Positions 1 to 8,087 are shown, numbered from the stretch's first letter. The stretch is 43,460 nucleotides of DNA from Lachnospiraceae bacterium (GCA_021770245.1 JAETRI010000026.1:1-43460), one strand, 5' to 3'. Program-made: numbers and translations. Notes: generated by a model not told the origin, from the letters alone.

Positions 1-16
1 CGCCGCATTCGCAAGG

Positions 17-35
17 AAGCCGATCCCATCGGCTT
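17..35. repeat. short hairpin at window edge
   Basis: An 8-bp perfect inverted repeat (AAGCCGAT, 3-nt loop CCC, ATCGGCTT). It may be the end of a transcription signal of a gene lying before the window. No T-run follows it, so a terminator role is not shown. Confidence 0.4.
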
Positions 36-84
36 AAGAAGCAGCACCAAAGCGGCAGATGGCTTCCGGCAGGATCCTTCCCTG

Positions 85-110
85 TGCGCCCCGGCGTCCG
101 GGAGCCTGCG
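85..110 (+). repeat. dispersed GC-rich repeat, single arm
   Basis: This 26-base stretch matches 15319-15344 at 24 of 26 positions (shared core GCGCCCCGGCGTCCGGGA). At 15264-15344 the same sequence forms one arm of a long hairpin; here only the one arm is visible. It looks like an intergenic repeat family with at least two copies in the window. Confidence 0.55.
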
Positions 111-128
111 GGGTGGCTGTACTGTTAC

Positions 129-209
129 CGCCAAACGCACGGACGGCCCTGCATCCCCCTACCGGCTTGGACACGGCAGGGGGAGCCAGGGCCGTTCGTG
201 CGTTTGGCG
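129..209. repeat. long imperfect inverted repeat, CAAACGC family
   Basis: The left arm starts at 129 (CGCCAAACGCACGGACGG) and the right arm ends at 209; they pair over about 30 bases with one central mismatch in the outer 22 and a few more in the inner part. The outer arm sequence is almost the same as that of the palindrome at 1253-1304, and the CAAACGC/GCGTTTG ends recur at 14993-15054. It lies just upstream of the esterase promoter. Confidence 0.75.
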
Positions 210-228
210 CAGATAGGTTCGCCGGAGC

Positions 229-257
229 TTGCTTCCGCCTCGGGGATGCGCTATAAT
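229..257 (+). promoter_or_regulatory. promoter of the esterase gene
   Basis: TTGCTT at 229-234 and a perfect TATAAT at 252-257 are separated by 17 bases. Transcription would begin near 264, so the coding start of the esterase must lie downstream; this excludes the in-frame ATG at 229. Confidence 0.6.
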
Positions 258-303
258 ATCCGCAAAACAGGCAAAACCGGGCGGAGAGGGAGAGGAAGGG
301 CAT

Positions 304-1236
304 ATGGCGCTTTTTACAAAGACAAAGGGGCCTGCAAAGGAAGAGTGGGCGCAGGAACAGAATCAGAACCTGATGAAACTGATTAAGCGGGTGCACAGCG
401 TTGTGGAAAATGCGGACATTGAGAAGCATCGCCAGTCCCAGGATCATTTCGGCGCCCTGCTGGGAAACGGCAGGGATATGGAGATTATGAATGTGGACGT
501 GGAAGGGATGCATTGCGAATGGATCCGCGTGAACCGGGCCCATATGAAAAAATATGTAATTCTTTACTGCCACGGCGGAGGATATTCCACGGGAAGCTGT
601 ATCTATGCCAGGACGTTGACCACGAAACTGGCCGCTTCCACGTCCATGGATGTGTTTTGTTATGATTATCGTCTGGCGCCGGAGCATCCCTACCCGGCGG
701 CGCCGGAGGATGCCATGCGGGCCTGGAATTACCTGATGCTCCTGGGATACGGGGCCAGGGACGTGATCCTGGCAGGGGATTCCGCCGGGGGAAACCTGGC
801 GTTGTCGCTGGTGCTGAAGCTGAAGGAGGAGGGGCGGATCCTGCCCCGGGGAATGGTGCTTCTGTCACCCTGGACGGATCTGACAGCCTCCGGAAAATCC
901 CATGAAAGCAGGGCGGAGGTGGATCCCGTGCTGGATGAGGGATATCTCAAGGAAATGACGGAAAACTATGCGGCGGGACAGGATTACCGCGATCCGTTCC
1001 TTTCGCCGCTGTTTGCCGATTTGACCGGCCTCCCTCCCACCTATATCCAGGTGGGGAATAACGAAATTCTGCTCAGCGACTCCACGAAGCTGCATAAGAA
1101 GCTGATCAGGGCCAACGTGTCGGTGAAGCTGGATGTATATGAGGGGATGTGGCATGTGTTTCAGATGTCCCCTTTTAAGACCGCCTATGAGGCGATGGAT
1201 AAGTGCGCGGAATTTATCTATGATATCTGCCGGTAA
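304..1236 (+). CDS. alpha/beta hydrolase, hormone-sensitive-lipase-type esterase
   Basis: A 310-residue cytoplasmic esterase/lipase-fold protein. Seen: the oxyanion-hole motif HGGGYSTGS, the nucleophile elbow GDSAGGNLAL, the acidic residue region around DPVLDEGY, and a late His in MWHVFQM, the order expected for the type IV (HSL) carboxylesterase family. No signal peptide is visible. Known of the family: hydrolysis of short-chain acyl esters. The start at 304 is chosen because GAGAGGAAGG precedes it at good spacing and because the upstream in-frame ATG (229) falls within the -35 box. It has its own promoter and stands alone between two CAAACGC-type inverted repeats, so its substrate cannot be inferred from neighbours; a role in deacetylating sugars for the following cluster is possible but not shown. 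Confidence 0.88.
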   Translation: MALFTKTKGPAKEEWAQEQNQNLMKLIKRVHSVVENADIEKHRQSQDHFGALLGNGRDMEIMNVDVEGMHCEWIRVNRAHMKKYVILYCHGGGYSTGSCIYARTLTTKLAASTSMDVFCYDYRLAPEHPYPAAPEDAMRAWNYLMLLGYGARDVILAGDSAGGNLALSLVLKLKEEGRILPRGMVLLSPWTDLTASGKSHESRAEVDPVLDEGYLKEMTENYAAGQDYRDPFLSPLFADLTGLPPTYIQVGNNEILLSDSTKLHKKLIRANVSVKLDVYEGMWHVFQMSPFKTAYEAMDKCAEFIYDICR

Positions 1237-1252
1237 AAGCATGACGCGGCCG

Positions 1253-1304
1253 GGACAAACGCACGGACGGCCCTGAGGCCTCAGGGCCGTCCGTGCGTTT
1301 GTCC
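1253..1304. repeat. perfect 52-bp palindrome, CAAACGC family
   Basis: Two 26-base arms (GGACAAACGCACGGACGG... at 1253-1278 and its exact reverse complement at 1279-1304) meet without a spacer. It sits 16 bases after the esterase stop codon. It would fold into a very stable hairpin in RNA and could act as an mRNA end or stabiliser; no T-run follows. Arms are shared with 129-209. Confidence 0.85.
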
Positions 1305-1460
1305 GGAGGGCGCAGCGGATATTTCTTCCCGATCTGCGCGCTTCGGCGTGCAGGCAAATCAGAGCAGTTCTTTATTTCCCTTTCTTCGACGATGGTACAT
1401 CAACAGAATCAGGAAAGCAAAATGACCGGAAGATAAGAAAATTTTTCGGCATTTTTTCTG

Positions 1461-1489
1461 TTGTGTTTTGGAATAGGGGATGATATAAT
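1461..1489 (+). promoter_or_regulatory. sigma-70-type promoter of the first sugar unit
   Basis: TTGTGT at 1461-1466, a 17-base spacer and a perfect TATAAT at 1484-1489. The predicted transcription start, near 1496, lies inside the AT palindrome that follows. Confidence 0.75.
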
Positions 1490-1511
1490 TTATTTAAATT
1501 AATTAATAAAA
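1490..1511 (+). promoter_or_regulatory. candidate ROK-regulator operator, copy 1
   Basis: An AT-only stretch with partial dyad symmetry and the core AAATTAATTAAT (1496-1507), starting 7 bases after the -10 box. The same 12-base core begins 9 bases after the -10 box of the second sugar unit (8221-8232). ROK regulators often bind AT-rich palindromes; a ROK gene is encoded in this cluster. Binding is inferred. Confidence 0.55.
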
Positions 1512-1554
1512 TATCCTGTTAAAAAAGGATGTGTGCATAACCGGAGGTAAACGG

Positions 1555-2724
1555 ATGAAAAAGAAAAATCTTCTGATTATCCATGGTGGCGCCCCGACGG
1601 CGGTAATGAATGCGTCTTTGTATGGTGCAGTGCAGGAAGCGAAGAGGCAGGAAGGGATCGGGCATATTTATGGAGCGCTGGGAGGCAGCCTTGCAGCGGC
1701 CCGGGGGGCGTTCATCGATTTGAGAGAGGTGGAAGAAAGACAGCTGGGGCTTCTTTTGAACAGCCCGTCTTCCGCCATCGGCACCAGCCGCGATCAGCTT
1801 TCGCAAAAGGAATATGCGGCGATTGCCGGAAGTATCGTGGAACATGAAATCGGTACGGTATGCTTCAACGGAGGAAACGGCAGTATGGACGCCTGCGGAA
1901 AGATCGATGAAGCGTGCCAGAAAATCGGGTCAGACGTTCGCGTCATAGGAATCCCGAAAACCATGGATAACGATATTGCGGTTACGGACCATGCGCCGGG
2001 ATACGGAAGCACGGCCAGGTATATGGCGGCCAGCGTGGCGGAGGTATGCTGCGATGTGAAAGGGCTGCCCATCCATGTGTCCGTGGTGGAAGCGATGGGC
2101 CGAAGCGCCGGCTGGGTGGCGGCCGCCAGCGCCCTGGCCGGAGAATGCGGTACCGGAGGGCCGGATCTGATCTACTTACCGGAGCGGGTATTTGACGAGG
2201 AAAGGTTTATCGAGGACGTGCGCAGGATCGTTTCGGACAAGGGGGCCGGGGTGGTGGTGGCGAGCGAAGGGCTTCACGATGCGGACGGGAATCCGATCGT
2301 GGAGCCGGTCATGAAGGTGGGGCGCGCCACCTATTTCGGCGATGTAAGCGCACATCTGGCGAACCTCATCATCCAAAGGCTGGGATATAAGGCGAGATCG
2401 GAAAAACCAGGAATCCTGGGAAGGGCTTCTATAGCCTGGCAGAGCAGCGTGGACCGGGAGGAGGCGGTGCTGGTCGGAAGGGAGGCCGTAAGGGCAGCCG
2501 CCGACGGCCGTACGGGCGTTATGGTGGGGCTGGAACGGCTGCCCGGGGAAACCTATGCCGTACGTCCCACCCTCATACCGCTGGAACAGGTGATGCTGAC
2601 CGAAAAGACGATGCCGGACGAATTTATCAACGAAGCCGGGAACGGGGTAACGGAGGCCTTCAGGCAGTGGTGCCGCCCTCTGGTGGGGGATCTGCCCGAA
2701 TTTATCAGCTTCCGGAAGGGATAA
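1555..2724 (+). CDS. 6-phosphofructokinase family protein
   Basis: A 389-residue PfkA-superfamily kinase that phosphorylates fructose 6-phosphate or a related ketose phosphate at C1. Seen: NGGNGSMDA (residues 105-113), IPKTMDNDIA (around 133-142), MGRSAGW, and a GTSR motif. The residue matching E. coli Gly104 is glycine (G109) while that matching Gly124 is lysine (K135). In the family, PPi-using enzymes carry Asp and Lys at these sites; Gly plus Lys is the pattern of plant/trypanosome-type ATP enzymes, so ATP use is the better guess but not certain. The start at 1555 has GGAGG at 1543-1547; the ATG at 1531 lacks a site. First gene of the first sugar unit, directly behind its promoter and operator. 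Confidence 0.85.
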   Translation: MKKKNLLIIHGGAPTAVMNASLYGAVQEAKRQEGIGHIYGALGGSLAAARGAFIDLREVEERQLGLLLNSPSSAIGTSRDQLSQKEYAAIAGSIVEHEIGTVCFNGGNGSMDACGKIDEACQKIGSDVRVIGIPKTMDNDIAVTDHAPGYGSTARYMAASVAEVCCDVKGLPIHVSVVEAMGRSAGWVAAASALAGECGTGGPDLIYLPERVFDEERFIEDVRRIVSDKGAGVVVASEGLHDADGNPIVEPVMKVGRATYFGDVSAHLANLIIQRLGYKARSEKPGILGRASIAWQSSVDREEAVLVGREAVRAAADGRTGVMVGLERLPGETYAVRPTLIPLEQVMLTEKTMPDEFINEAGNGVTEAFRQWCRPLVGDLPEFISFRKG

Positions 2725-2764
2725 AGGCTGTAAGAAAAGCGCCCTCAGCCTTTTTGATTTGTGT

Positions 2765-2790
2765 GCGCGCCAAATCGCGCAGATGGGAGC
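2765..2790 (+). promoter_or_regulatory. stem-loop plus AGATGGGAGC element (copy A)
   Basis: Stem GCGCG (2765-2769) and CGCGC (2776-2780) with loop CCAAAT, directly abutting AGATGGGAGC at 2781-2790. Unlike the other copies it is not next to a start codon: the coding start of the next gene is about 80 bases on. The base after the usual gap is ATT, not ATG, so this copy may have lost its start codon. Confidence 0.6.
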
Positions 2791-2828
2791 AAGATTAAAA
2801 TTTTCAATCATACGGATTTGGGCCTATT

Positions 2829-2854
2829 CCCGTTTTGGGAAGACCCAAAACGGG
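2829..2854 (+). promoter_or_regulatory. perfect 11-bp hairpin before the TIM-like gene
   Basis: CCCGTTTTGGG (2829-2839), loop AAGA, CCCAAAACGGG (2844-2854). It ends 18 bases before the chosen start codon, so it could protect the message, or shade the start region. It is not followed by a T-run and is therefore not a normal terminator. Confidence 0.65.
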
Positions 2855-2872
2855 AAAGGCATGGGTATAAAC

Positions 2873-3715
2873 ATGAAACATATTTATTTGAATCTTAAAC
2901 GGTTTGATATCGGTACACAGCACGGCGGCGTTAACCGGCTTGCGCCCATGGCCGAATGGGGGAAAACGATCGTGTCCGAAACGCAGGATGCGCTGGCGTC
3001 CTACGACAGGGAACAGACGGAATTCGTCATGTATCTGCCGGAAGCGCATCTGCTGGGGGCGGCGTCCGCCAGGAAGCCGGACAGTCCCATACGGCTGGGA
3101 TGCCAGAGCGTCTACAGGGAGGATACCGCCGTGGGAGGGAACTTCGGAGCGTTTACAGCCGGCCGCACGGCCAATGCAGCCGTTGAGCTCGGCTGTGAAA
3201 GCGTCCTGATCGGCCACTGCGAGGAACGGGCCGATAAGCTTGGAATCCTGGCGGAAGCCGGTGTCGTCGGCAGGACGGCATCCCATGCGGTATCCCGTAT
3301 CCTGAACGCACAGATCAGGGCGGCGCAGGCAGCGGGGCTTTACGTCCTGTACTGTATTGGAGAAAAAAGCGAAGAGCAGGAAGCCTGGCAGGAGGTGCTG
3401 GCCGACCAACTGGAAACCGGGCTTGCGGATGTTGAGAAGGACGGCGTTGTGATCGCCTACGAGCCGATCTGGAGCATCGGGCCCGGGAAAAAACCGGCCG
3501 GGCCGTCTTATATCGCCCAAATAGCCCGGTTTATTAAGGAATATACCGGCGGCATGGACGTGGTGTACGGCGGGGGGCTGAAGGCTGAAAATGCCGCTAT
3601 GCTGGCAGCCATCCCGGAGATTGACGGCGGCCTGATCGCCCTCACGAGGTTTACCGGAGAAATCGGATTTTACCCGGAGGAATACCTGGAGATTATCCGT
3701 CTGTATCTGGAGTGA
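2873..3715 (+). CDS. triosephosphate isomerase family protein (divergent paralogue)
   Basis: A 280-residue TIM-barrel isomerase. The catalytic set of triosephosphate isomerase is present: Asn-x-Lys at N7/K9 (YLNLKRF), His at H115 (IGHCEER in place of IGHSERR) and Glu at E197 (YEPIWSIG), with a phosphate-binding loop YGGGLKAENA near the end. The active loop after Glu197 and several other blocks differ from housekeeping enzymes, and the protein is longer than the usual 250 residues, so this is probably a pathway-specific isomerase for a ketose/aldose phosphate; TIM paralogues of this kind are known in tetritol use. In-frame ATGs at 2861 and 2873 compete: GGAAAGG lies too close to the first, so 2873 is preferred. 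Lies in the first sugar unit. Confidence 0.8.
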   Translation: MKHIYLNLKRFDIGTQHGGVNRLAPMAEWGKTIVSETQDALASYDREQTEFVMYLPEAHLLGAASARKPDSPIRLGCQSVYREDTAVGGNFGAFTAGRTANAAVELGCESVLIGHCEERADKLGILAEAGVVGRTASHAVSRILNAQIRAAQAAGLYVLYCIGEKSEEQEAWQEVLADQLETGLADVEKDGVVIAYEPIWSIGPGKKPAGPSYIAQIARFIKEYTGGMDVVYGGGLKAENAAMLAAIPEIDGGLIALTRFTGEIGFYPEEYLEIIRLYLE

Positions 3716-3724
3716 CGGGGGCGG

Positions 3725-3785
3725 CAAACGGTTTGACCGCCGTTTGTCGTCGTGCATATCCGCCCGCCGGAGCGGGCAGAAAGGT
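3725..3785 (+). promoter_or_regulatory. two hairpins before the LarA-like gene; variant AGATGGGAGC-type element
   Basis: First hairpin: CAAACGG (3725-3731) and CCGTTTG (3740-3746). Second: GCCCGC (3762-3767), loop CGGA, GCGGGC (3772-3777), followed at once by AGAAAGGTG, which supplies the Shine-Dalgarno site for the ATG at 3792. The layout copies the stem-loop plus AGATGGGAGC elements, with a changed ribosome-binding part. Confidence 0.5.
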
Positions 3786-3791
3786 GTGGAC

Positions 3792-5240
3792 ATGAAACTG
3801 CAATTTGAATACGGGCACGGATTTTTAAGCGCGCAGCTGCCGGATTCTACGGATATCTTTATACCGGGCAGGACGGTGCCGGATCCGGCATGCCTGCCCC
3901 AGGACTGGGAGAGCCTGTATGCCGCAACGCTGGAAAGCATCCGGAATCCCGTCGGGATGCCGCCGCTGAGGGAGCTTGCACAAAAGGGCAGTACGGTGGT
4001 ATTCGTGATCCCGGATATCGTAAAGGGGGGCAATCAGCCCACGAGCCATCGGAAGGTGGCAATCCGGGCATGCCTGGACGAATTATATGATGCCGGCGTG
4101 GAGAAAAAGGATATCCTCCTTTTGTTTTCCAACGGCCTGCATCCCCGGGCGACCGTGCCGGAAATGAGGACGATCCTGGGGGATGCCCTGTTTTCGGAGT
4201 TCTATCCCTCCGGGCAGATTACCAGCCATGACAGCGAGGACTATGACCACCTGGTGGATCTGGGCTATACCCAGCAGGGGGACCATGTGATCATGAATAA
4301 GTATGTCTATGATGCGGACTTGGCTGTCCTGATCGGGCATACGCAGGGCAACCCCTATGGCGGATATTCCGGCGGATACAAGCACTGCGCCACGGGTATC
4401 AGCCATTGGAGAAGCATCGGCGCCCATCATGTCCCGCAGGTTATGCACAGGCAGGATTTCGTCCCTGTCTCGACGCACAGCGAAATGCGGAATAAATTCG
4501 ACCAGCAGGGCATGCTGATGGAAGAGAAAATGGGGAAAAAATTCTTCTGCTGCGACGCGGTGCTGGATACGAAGAGCCGCCAGATCGAGATCAATTCCGG
4601 CTGGGCTAAGGAAATGCAGCCCATCAGCTGGAAGACGGCGGACAGGCGTACCTATGTACACTGGGCGGAGAAAAAGTACGACGTGGTGGTCTTCGGCATG
4701 CCCACCAATTTCCATTACGGCGATGGGATGGGGACCAATCCCATCCAGATGATGCAGGCGCTGAGCGCACAGGTCATCCGGCACAAGCGCGTGCTGGCAG
4801 ACCACTGCGTATTCATCGTGACGAGTATCTGCGACGGCTGGTTCCATGAGGAACGCTGGCCTTATCTGAAAGAACTCTATGAAATGTTCCAGCACGATTC
4901 CATGAACATCCTGCCGGATATGAACCGTTACGGGGAATATTTTGCCACGAAGGAGGAGTATATCCGCAGATACCGCTTTGCCAACGCGTTCCATCCCTTC
5001 CATGGCTTCTCCATGATGAGCTGCGGCCATTTGGCCGAGGAGCATACCAGCGCCATCTATATCGTGGGGGCAAGGGAACCCGGGATCGCCCGCAGCATGG
5101 GCTTAAAGACCAGGGCGACGGTGGAGGAAGCGCTTGCGGACGCGATGCGCAAGTATGTGGGCACCGATCCGGCCATCCTTGCCCTGCCGGAGACCTTCAC
5201 CACCGCGGCGGTGCACCTGTGCATGAAGGATCCTGTGTGA
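3792..5240 (+). CDS. LarA-like (DUF2088) nickel-pincer racemase/epimerase homologue
   Basis: A 482-residue protein of the lactate racemase superfamily, whose members use a nickel-pincer nucleotide to racemise or epimerise 2-hydroxy acids. By comparison with the LarA motif, the pincer-bearing lysine is K197 (SGGYK), the nickel-ligand histidine is H213 and the first catalytic histidine is H117 (NGLHPRATVPEM). The second catalytic histidine, ten residues before the lysine, is Asn here (N187 in GNPYGGYSGGYK), and the arginine of the TRPTP-like segment appears as Lys (PDIVKGG). So the fold and cofactor site look kept while the acid/base pair is altered. In a sugar cluster the likely substrate is a sugar acid or related polyol acid; not shown. 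No larB, larC or larE is in the window. Start chosen by AGAAAGG at 3778. Confidence 0.75.
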   Translation: MKLQFEYGHGFLSAQLPDSTDIFIPGRTVPDPACLPQDWESLYAATLESIRNPVGMPPLRELAQKGSTVVFVIPDIVKGGNQPTSHRKVAIRACLDELYDAGVEKKDILLLFSNGLHPRATVPEMRTILGDALFSEFYPSGQITSHDSEDYDHLVDLGYTQQGDHVIMNKYVYDADLAVLIGHTQGNPYGGYSGGYKHCATGISHWRSIGAHHVPQVMHRQDFVPVSTHSEMRNKFDQQGMLMEEKMGKKFFCCDAVLDTKSRQIEINSGWAKEMQPISWKTADRRTYVHWAEKKYDVVVFGMPTNFHYGDGMGTNPIQMMQALSAQVIRHKRVLADHCVFIVTSICDGWFHEERWPYLKELYEMFQHDSMNILPDMNRYGEYFATKEEYIRRYRFANAFHPFHGFSMMSCGHLAEEHTSAIYIVGAREPGIARSMGLKTRATVEEALADAMRKYVGTDPAILALPETFTTAAVHLCMKDPV

Positions 5241-5287
5241 AAGGTAACGTCCGAAGCCGCATTTATAGCGGGAATGCCGTTTCATAC

Positions 5288-5316
5288 TTGTAAAAAAGTG
5301 TAAGAATCGCTATAAT
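5288..5316 (+). promoter_or_regulatory. promoter of the ROK regulator gene
   Basis: TTGTAA at 5288-5293, 17-base spacer, perfect TATAAT at 5311-5316. The transcript would have a leader of about 210 bases before the ATG at 5535, containing a loose hairpin formed by CTGCCT near 5355 and AGGCAG near 5400. Confidence 0.7.
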
Positions 5317-5534
5317 TTTACATAATACAGGATTTCTCTGCCATGAAAAGGCCCTGCCTGAGAAGCTTGGCGCTTCGTTTCGGACGCTTTTATTGAGGCA
5401 GTAAGGCGGACGCGGGCGTCAGGCCGGGATTTGTGCCAGATAACACGGAAGTGTTGCCGTATGCACAAAATCCTCTGAATGGAAGGCGGCCTGGCGGTAG
5501 AATGAGTGGAAATATGAAAACCGGGGAGAGGCTT

Positions 5535-6764
5535 ATGGCACGCACAGGAAACAATCTGGAACGGATCAAGTACCAAAATAAGGAATCGATCAAGGAAATC
5601 ATCTATAAACAGGGGCCGATCAGCAGGGCGGAAATTGCGGAAATGCTGCAGCTCACGCCTCCCACGATCACGACGAATGTGGCTGATTTGATTCAACAAG
5701 GGATGGTATATGAATGTGAGAATACGCCGGCGCAGGAAGGCCGCCATACACTGGGCCGGCGTCGGGTCCTGATCGATTTTATTCCTGATGCGAAGTATGC
5801 AATCGGTATTGAGTGCGGATATCATGGCATGCTCATCTGCCTGGTGGATATCCGGTGCAACGTGGTGATCGAACGGAAATATGAGGATCGGATCGAGTAT
5901 TATGAAGAAACGATGGATGCCGTGGCCCGCCATGTAAAAGAGCTGTTGGAAGAAGAGGGGATACCGCGTGAAAAGATAGCGGGGATGGGTATCGCTTTTC
6001 CGGGGTTTGTGGATCAAGACGGCGGAATCTTAAGATACGGGGCGATTAACAAGTGGAAGGATAAGCCGGTGGCCCAGGATCTGAAATCCCGTACGGGGTT
6101 TGTCTGTGTCACGGAAAATAACGTCCGCTGTTGCGCAATCGGGGAGGAAATGCGCGCCGACAGGCTGCGGCCCGAGACGTTCGCTTATTTTCTCGTTTCC
6201 CGCGGTTTGGGCTGCCCGATGGTGATCAGGAACAGGCTGCATGTGGGTGAGATGACGGGGGCAGGGGAAGTGGGGCATATGGTGGTGGTCCCGAAGGGGC
6301 CGGTCTGCCCGACCTGCGGAAACCGGGGATGCCTGGAGGGGATATCCAGCGAACAGGCGATCCGGGAGCGCTGCAGACAGGTGGTGCGGGAGAAGGTTCC
6401 CACGCTGCTCAATGCGGTATGCGCCGATCCTTCCGATCCGCAGATCGATGAGATCCTGCAGGCACAGAACAGCAGGGATCATGTGGTGTGCACGATTATG
6501 GAGGATGCGATTACCTATCTCGGGATCGGCCTGGCCAATATCATCAATTTCATCAGCCCCCCGTTAGTGATCATGGACGGACGCATTCTGCAGAATGCTC
6601 AGAACCAGAAGCTTTTGATCGACGTAACGCGCAAGAATCTGTTTTCCAAAAATGTGGAAGAGGTAAACATCGAGTTCGTGCCTTTCAATAAATTTCGCGC
6701 GGCCAGAGGGGCGGCTGCACTGGTGATTAAGAAATTCGTCCTGGAGGAACGAAGGCAGGCGTAA
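5535..6764 (+). CDS. ROK family transcriptional repressor
   Basis: A 409-residue regulator. Residues about 5-70 form a winged helix-turn-helix (NRxxIKEIIYKQGPISRAEIAEMLQLTPPTITTNVADLIQQG in outline), followed by a ROK sugar-kinase fold. The zinc-binding ROK signature CPTCGNRGCLEG and the GHMVV segment are present. The ATP-binding DxGGT motif of true ROK kinases is replaced by IECGYHG, so it should sense a sugar rather than phosphorylate it. The start at 5535 is set by GGGGAG with a 6-base gap; in-frame ATGs at 5502 and 5514 have poorer sites. It has its own promoter, and two shared AT palindromes at 1490 and 8217 are its likely operators. Confidence 0.9.
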   Translation: MARTGNNLERIKYQNKESIKEIIYKQGPISRAEIAEMLQLTPPTITTNVADLIQQGMVYECENTPAQEGRHTLGRRRVLIDFIPDAKYAIGIECGYHGMLICLVDIRCNVVIERKYEDRIEYYEETMDAVARHVKELLEEEGIPREKIAGMGIAFPGFVDQDGGILRYGAINKWKDKPVAQDLKSRTGFVCVTENNVRCCAIGEEMRADRLRPETFAYFLVSRGLGCPMVIRNRLHVGEMTGAGEVGHMVVVPKGPVCPTCGNRGCLEGISSEQAIRERCRQVVREKVPTLLNAVCADPSDPQIDEILQAQNSRDHVVCTIMEDAITYLGIGLANIINFISPPLVIMDGRILQNAQNQKLLIDVTRKNLFSKNVEEVNIEFVPFNKFRAARGAAALVIKKFVLEERRQA

Positions 6765-6828
6765 GTGTAGCGGAGGGGACGGCAGGGATATTAACAGAAA
6801 ATACGGTTTTGATCCCCCTGAATGGAAA

Positions 6829-6854
6829 GCCGCCTGATGGCGGCAGATGGGAGC
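6829..6854 (+). promoter_or_regulatory. stem-loop plus AGATGGGAGC element (copy B)
   Basis: GCCGCC (6829-6834), loop TGAT, GGCGGC (6839-6844), abutting AGATGGGAGC (6845-6854). GGGAG is 6 bases from the ATG at 6860. A partly decayed look-alike (CTGAATGGAAGGCGGCCT...) lies near 5475-5505, sharing the left flank CTGAATGGAA with this copy. Confidence 0.7.
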
Positions 6855-6859
6855 CAAAT

Positions 6860-7873
6860 ATGCAAAAATTTCGTGTGGGTATCATCGGATGCGGGCGCAT
6901 TTCGGTGGTCTATTTAAAGGCTTTTCAATATTGCAGCGACCTTGTGGAGGTCTGTTTCGCGCTGGATAAGGAGATCGGCCGGGCGCAGGCGTTTGCCGCC
7001 CATTTTGAAGGATGCCGTTTCAGCGACAGACTGGAGGACCTGTTGGCGGCACACCCGGACGCGGTGCATATCTGTACGCCTCATTTCCTGCACAAGGAGC
7101 AGGCCGTCGCGTGCCTGAGGGCAGGATGCCATGTTCTGACGGAAAAGCCGATCGCGCTTTCCGTGCAGGATGCACAGGAGATGATCCGTACGGCCAGGGA
7201 CTGCAGCAGGCAGCTGGGAGTCATCTTCCAGAATCGGTATATCGAAGGCGTGCAGGAGGCGAAGCGCCTGATAGAGGCAGGGGCCTTTGGGCCGATCCGC
7301 GGCGCCTGGAGCAGCCTTGCCTGGCATCGTCCGCCTTCGTACTATGAATGCGATTGGAAGGGAAGCTGGGAAAAAGAGGGCGGGGGCGTGGTGATCGACC
7401 AGGCAATCCACAGTATCGACCTGGTCCGGTATTTAATGGGGTGTGAGGCCGTCAGTGTCCAGGGACATATCGCGCGCCGGATTCTGACCAATATCGAGGT
7501 GGAGGACGAGGCGGATGCGGCCATTACTTTTGAAAACGGCGCAGTCTATGCCTTTTATGCCTGCAATTATTATATAAAGAACAGCCCGATCCGCGTGGAA
7601 ATAAGCGGGGAAAAAGGCCGCTGCCTGCTCAAGGAGACGGAAATGGAAATCGAATTGGACGGCCAGGCGCCCTATAAAATCCTGCCGCAGGTACAGGACA
7701 ATGCAGGGGAGGGCTACTGGGGTTCCTACCACGACGTGCAGGTGCGGGAGTTTTACCGGCGCCTTGCCGCCGGGAAGCCGGTATGCGTGGATCCGCAGGA
7801 TGCAACAAAGACGCTGGAACTGGTGCTGGGGCTGTATACTTCCGCAAAGGAAAACCGTACGGTCCGGTTATAA
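6860..7873 (+). CDS. Gfo/Idh/MocA family NAD(P)-dependent dehydrogenase 1
   Basis: A 337-residue oxidoreductase. The N-terminal Rossmann fold begins VGIIGCGRIS; the family motif EKPIAL carries the conserved Lys at K96; the C-terminal half-barrel contains GGGVVIDQAIHSIDL with the conserved Asp and His, and a WHRPPSYY...W.GSW block seen in hexose- and nucleotide-sugar-oxidising members. Known of the family: reversible oxidation of a sugar or cyclitol hydroxyl, often at C3 in glycosides. The start is fixed by GGGAG of element B. It follows the ROK gene by 95 bases, probably on the same transcript, and is the last gene before a strong terminator. The substrate is not identifiable from sequence alone. 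Confidence 0.88.
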   Translation: MQKFRVGIIGCGRISVVYLKAFQYCSDLVEVCFALDKEIGRAQAFAAHFEGCRFSDRLEDLLAAHPDAVHICTPHFLHKEQAVACLRAGCHVLTEKPIALSVQDAQEMIRTARDCSRQLGVIFQNRYIEGVQEAKRLIEAGAFGPIRGAWSSLAWHRPPSYYECDWKGSWEKEGGGVVIDQAIHSIDLVRYLMGCEAVSVQGHIARRILTNIEVEDEADAAITFENGAVYAFYACNYYIKNSPIRVEISGEKGRCLLKETEMEIELDGQAPYKILPQVQDNAGEGYWGSYHDVQVREFYRRLAAGKPVCVDPQDATKTLELVLGLYTSAKENRTVRL

Positions 7874-7894
7874 TGGCCTCCTGCTTCCCATACC

Positions 7895-7924
7895 CGGATT
7901 TGTGCCGCAGGCGGCCCGAATCCG
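7895..7924. repeat. intergenic hairpin with CGGATT/AATCCG ends
   Basis: CGGATT (7895-7900) pairs with AATCCG (7919-7924), and inside it GCCGC with GCGGC. A related stretch (GATTCGGATTTGGGCCGCCTG) occurs before ylmH at 38661-38681, and GGATTTGGGCC also occurs at 2815-2825, so this is another low-copy intergenic repeat. Confidence 0.45.
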
Positions 7925-8040
7925 AACCGCAGATAAGAAACCACATTCGCGATTTCCCGCTGTGCTGCCGCACAGGTCGCGGCAGGTTCGTTTAGCACAA
8001 GCTTAGAAAACAATAATTCGCTCAATCAACAGGAAATCGG

Positions 8041-8087
8041 GGCGTCCGGTTTATGAAGGAAAATCATAAATCGGACGTCTTTTTTTT
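8041..8087 (+). terminator. strong intrinsic terminator of the first sugar unit
   Basis: A 16-bp stem (8041-8056 with 8064-8079, two G-U pairs), 7-base loop AGGAAAA, followed by eight T residues (8080-8087). It separates the two sugar transcription units. Confidence 0.9.

Noticed and set aside
34-687. Minus-strand and short plus-strand frames in the first 700 bases
   Set aside because: They run through inverted repeats and the esterase gene and have no recognisable protein features.
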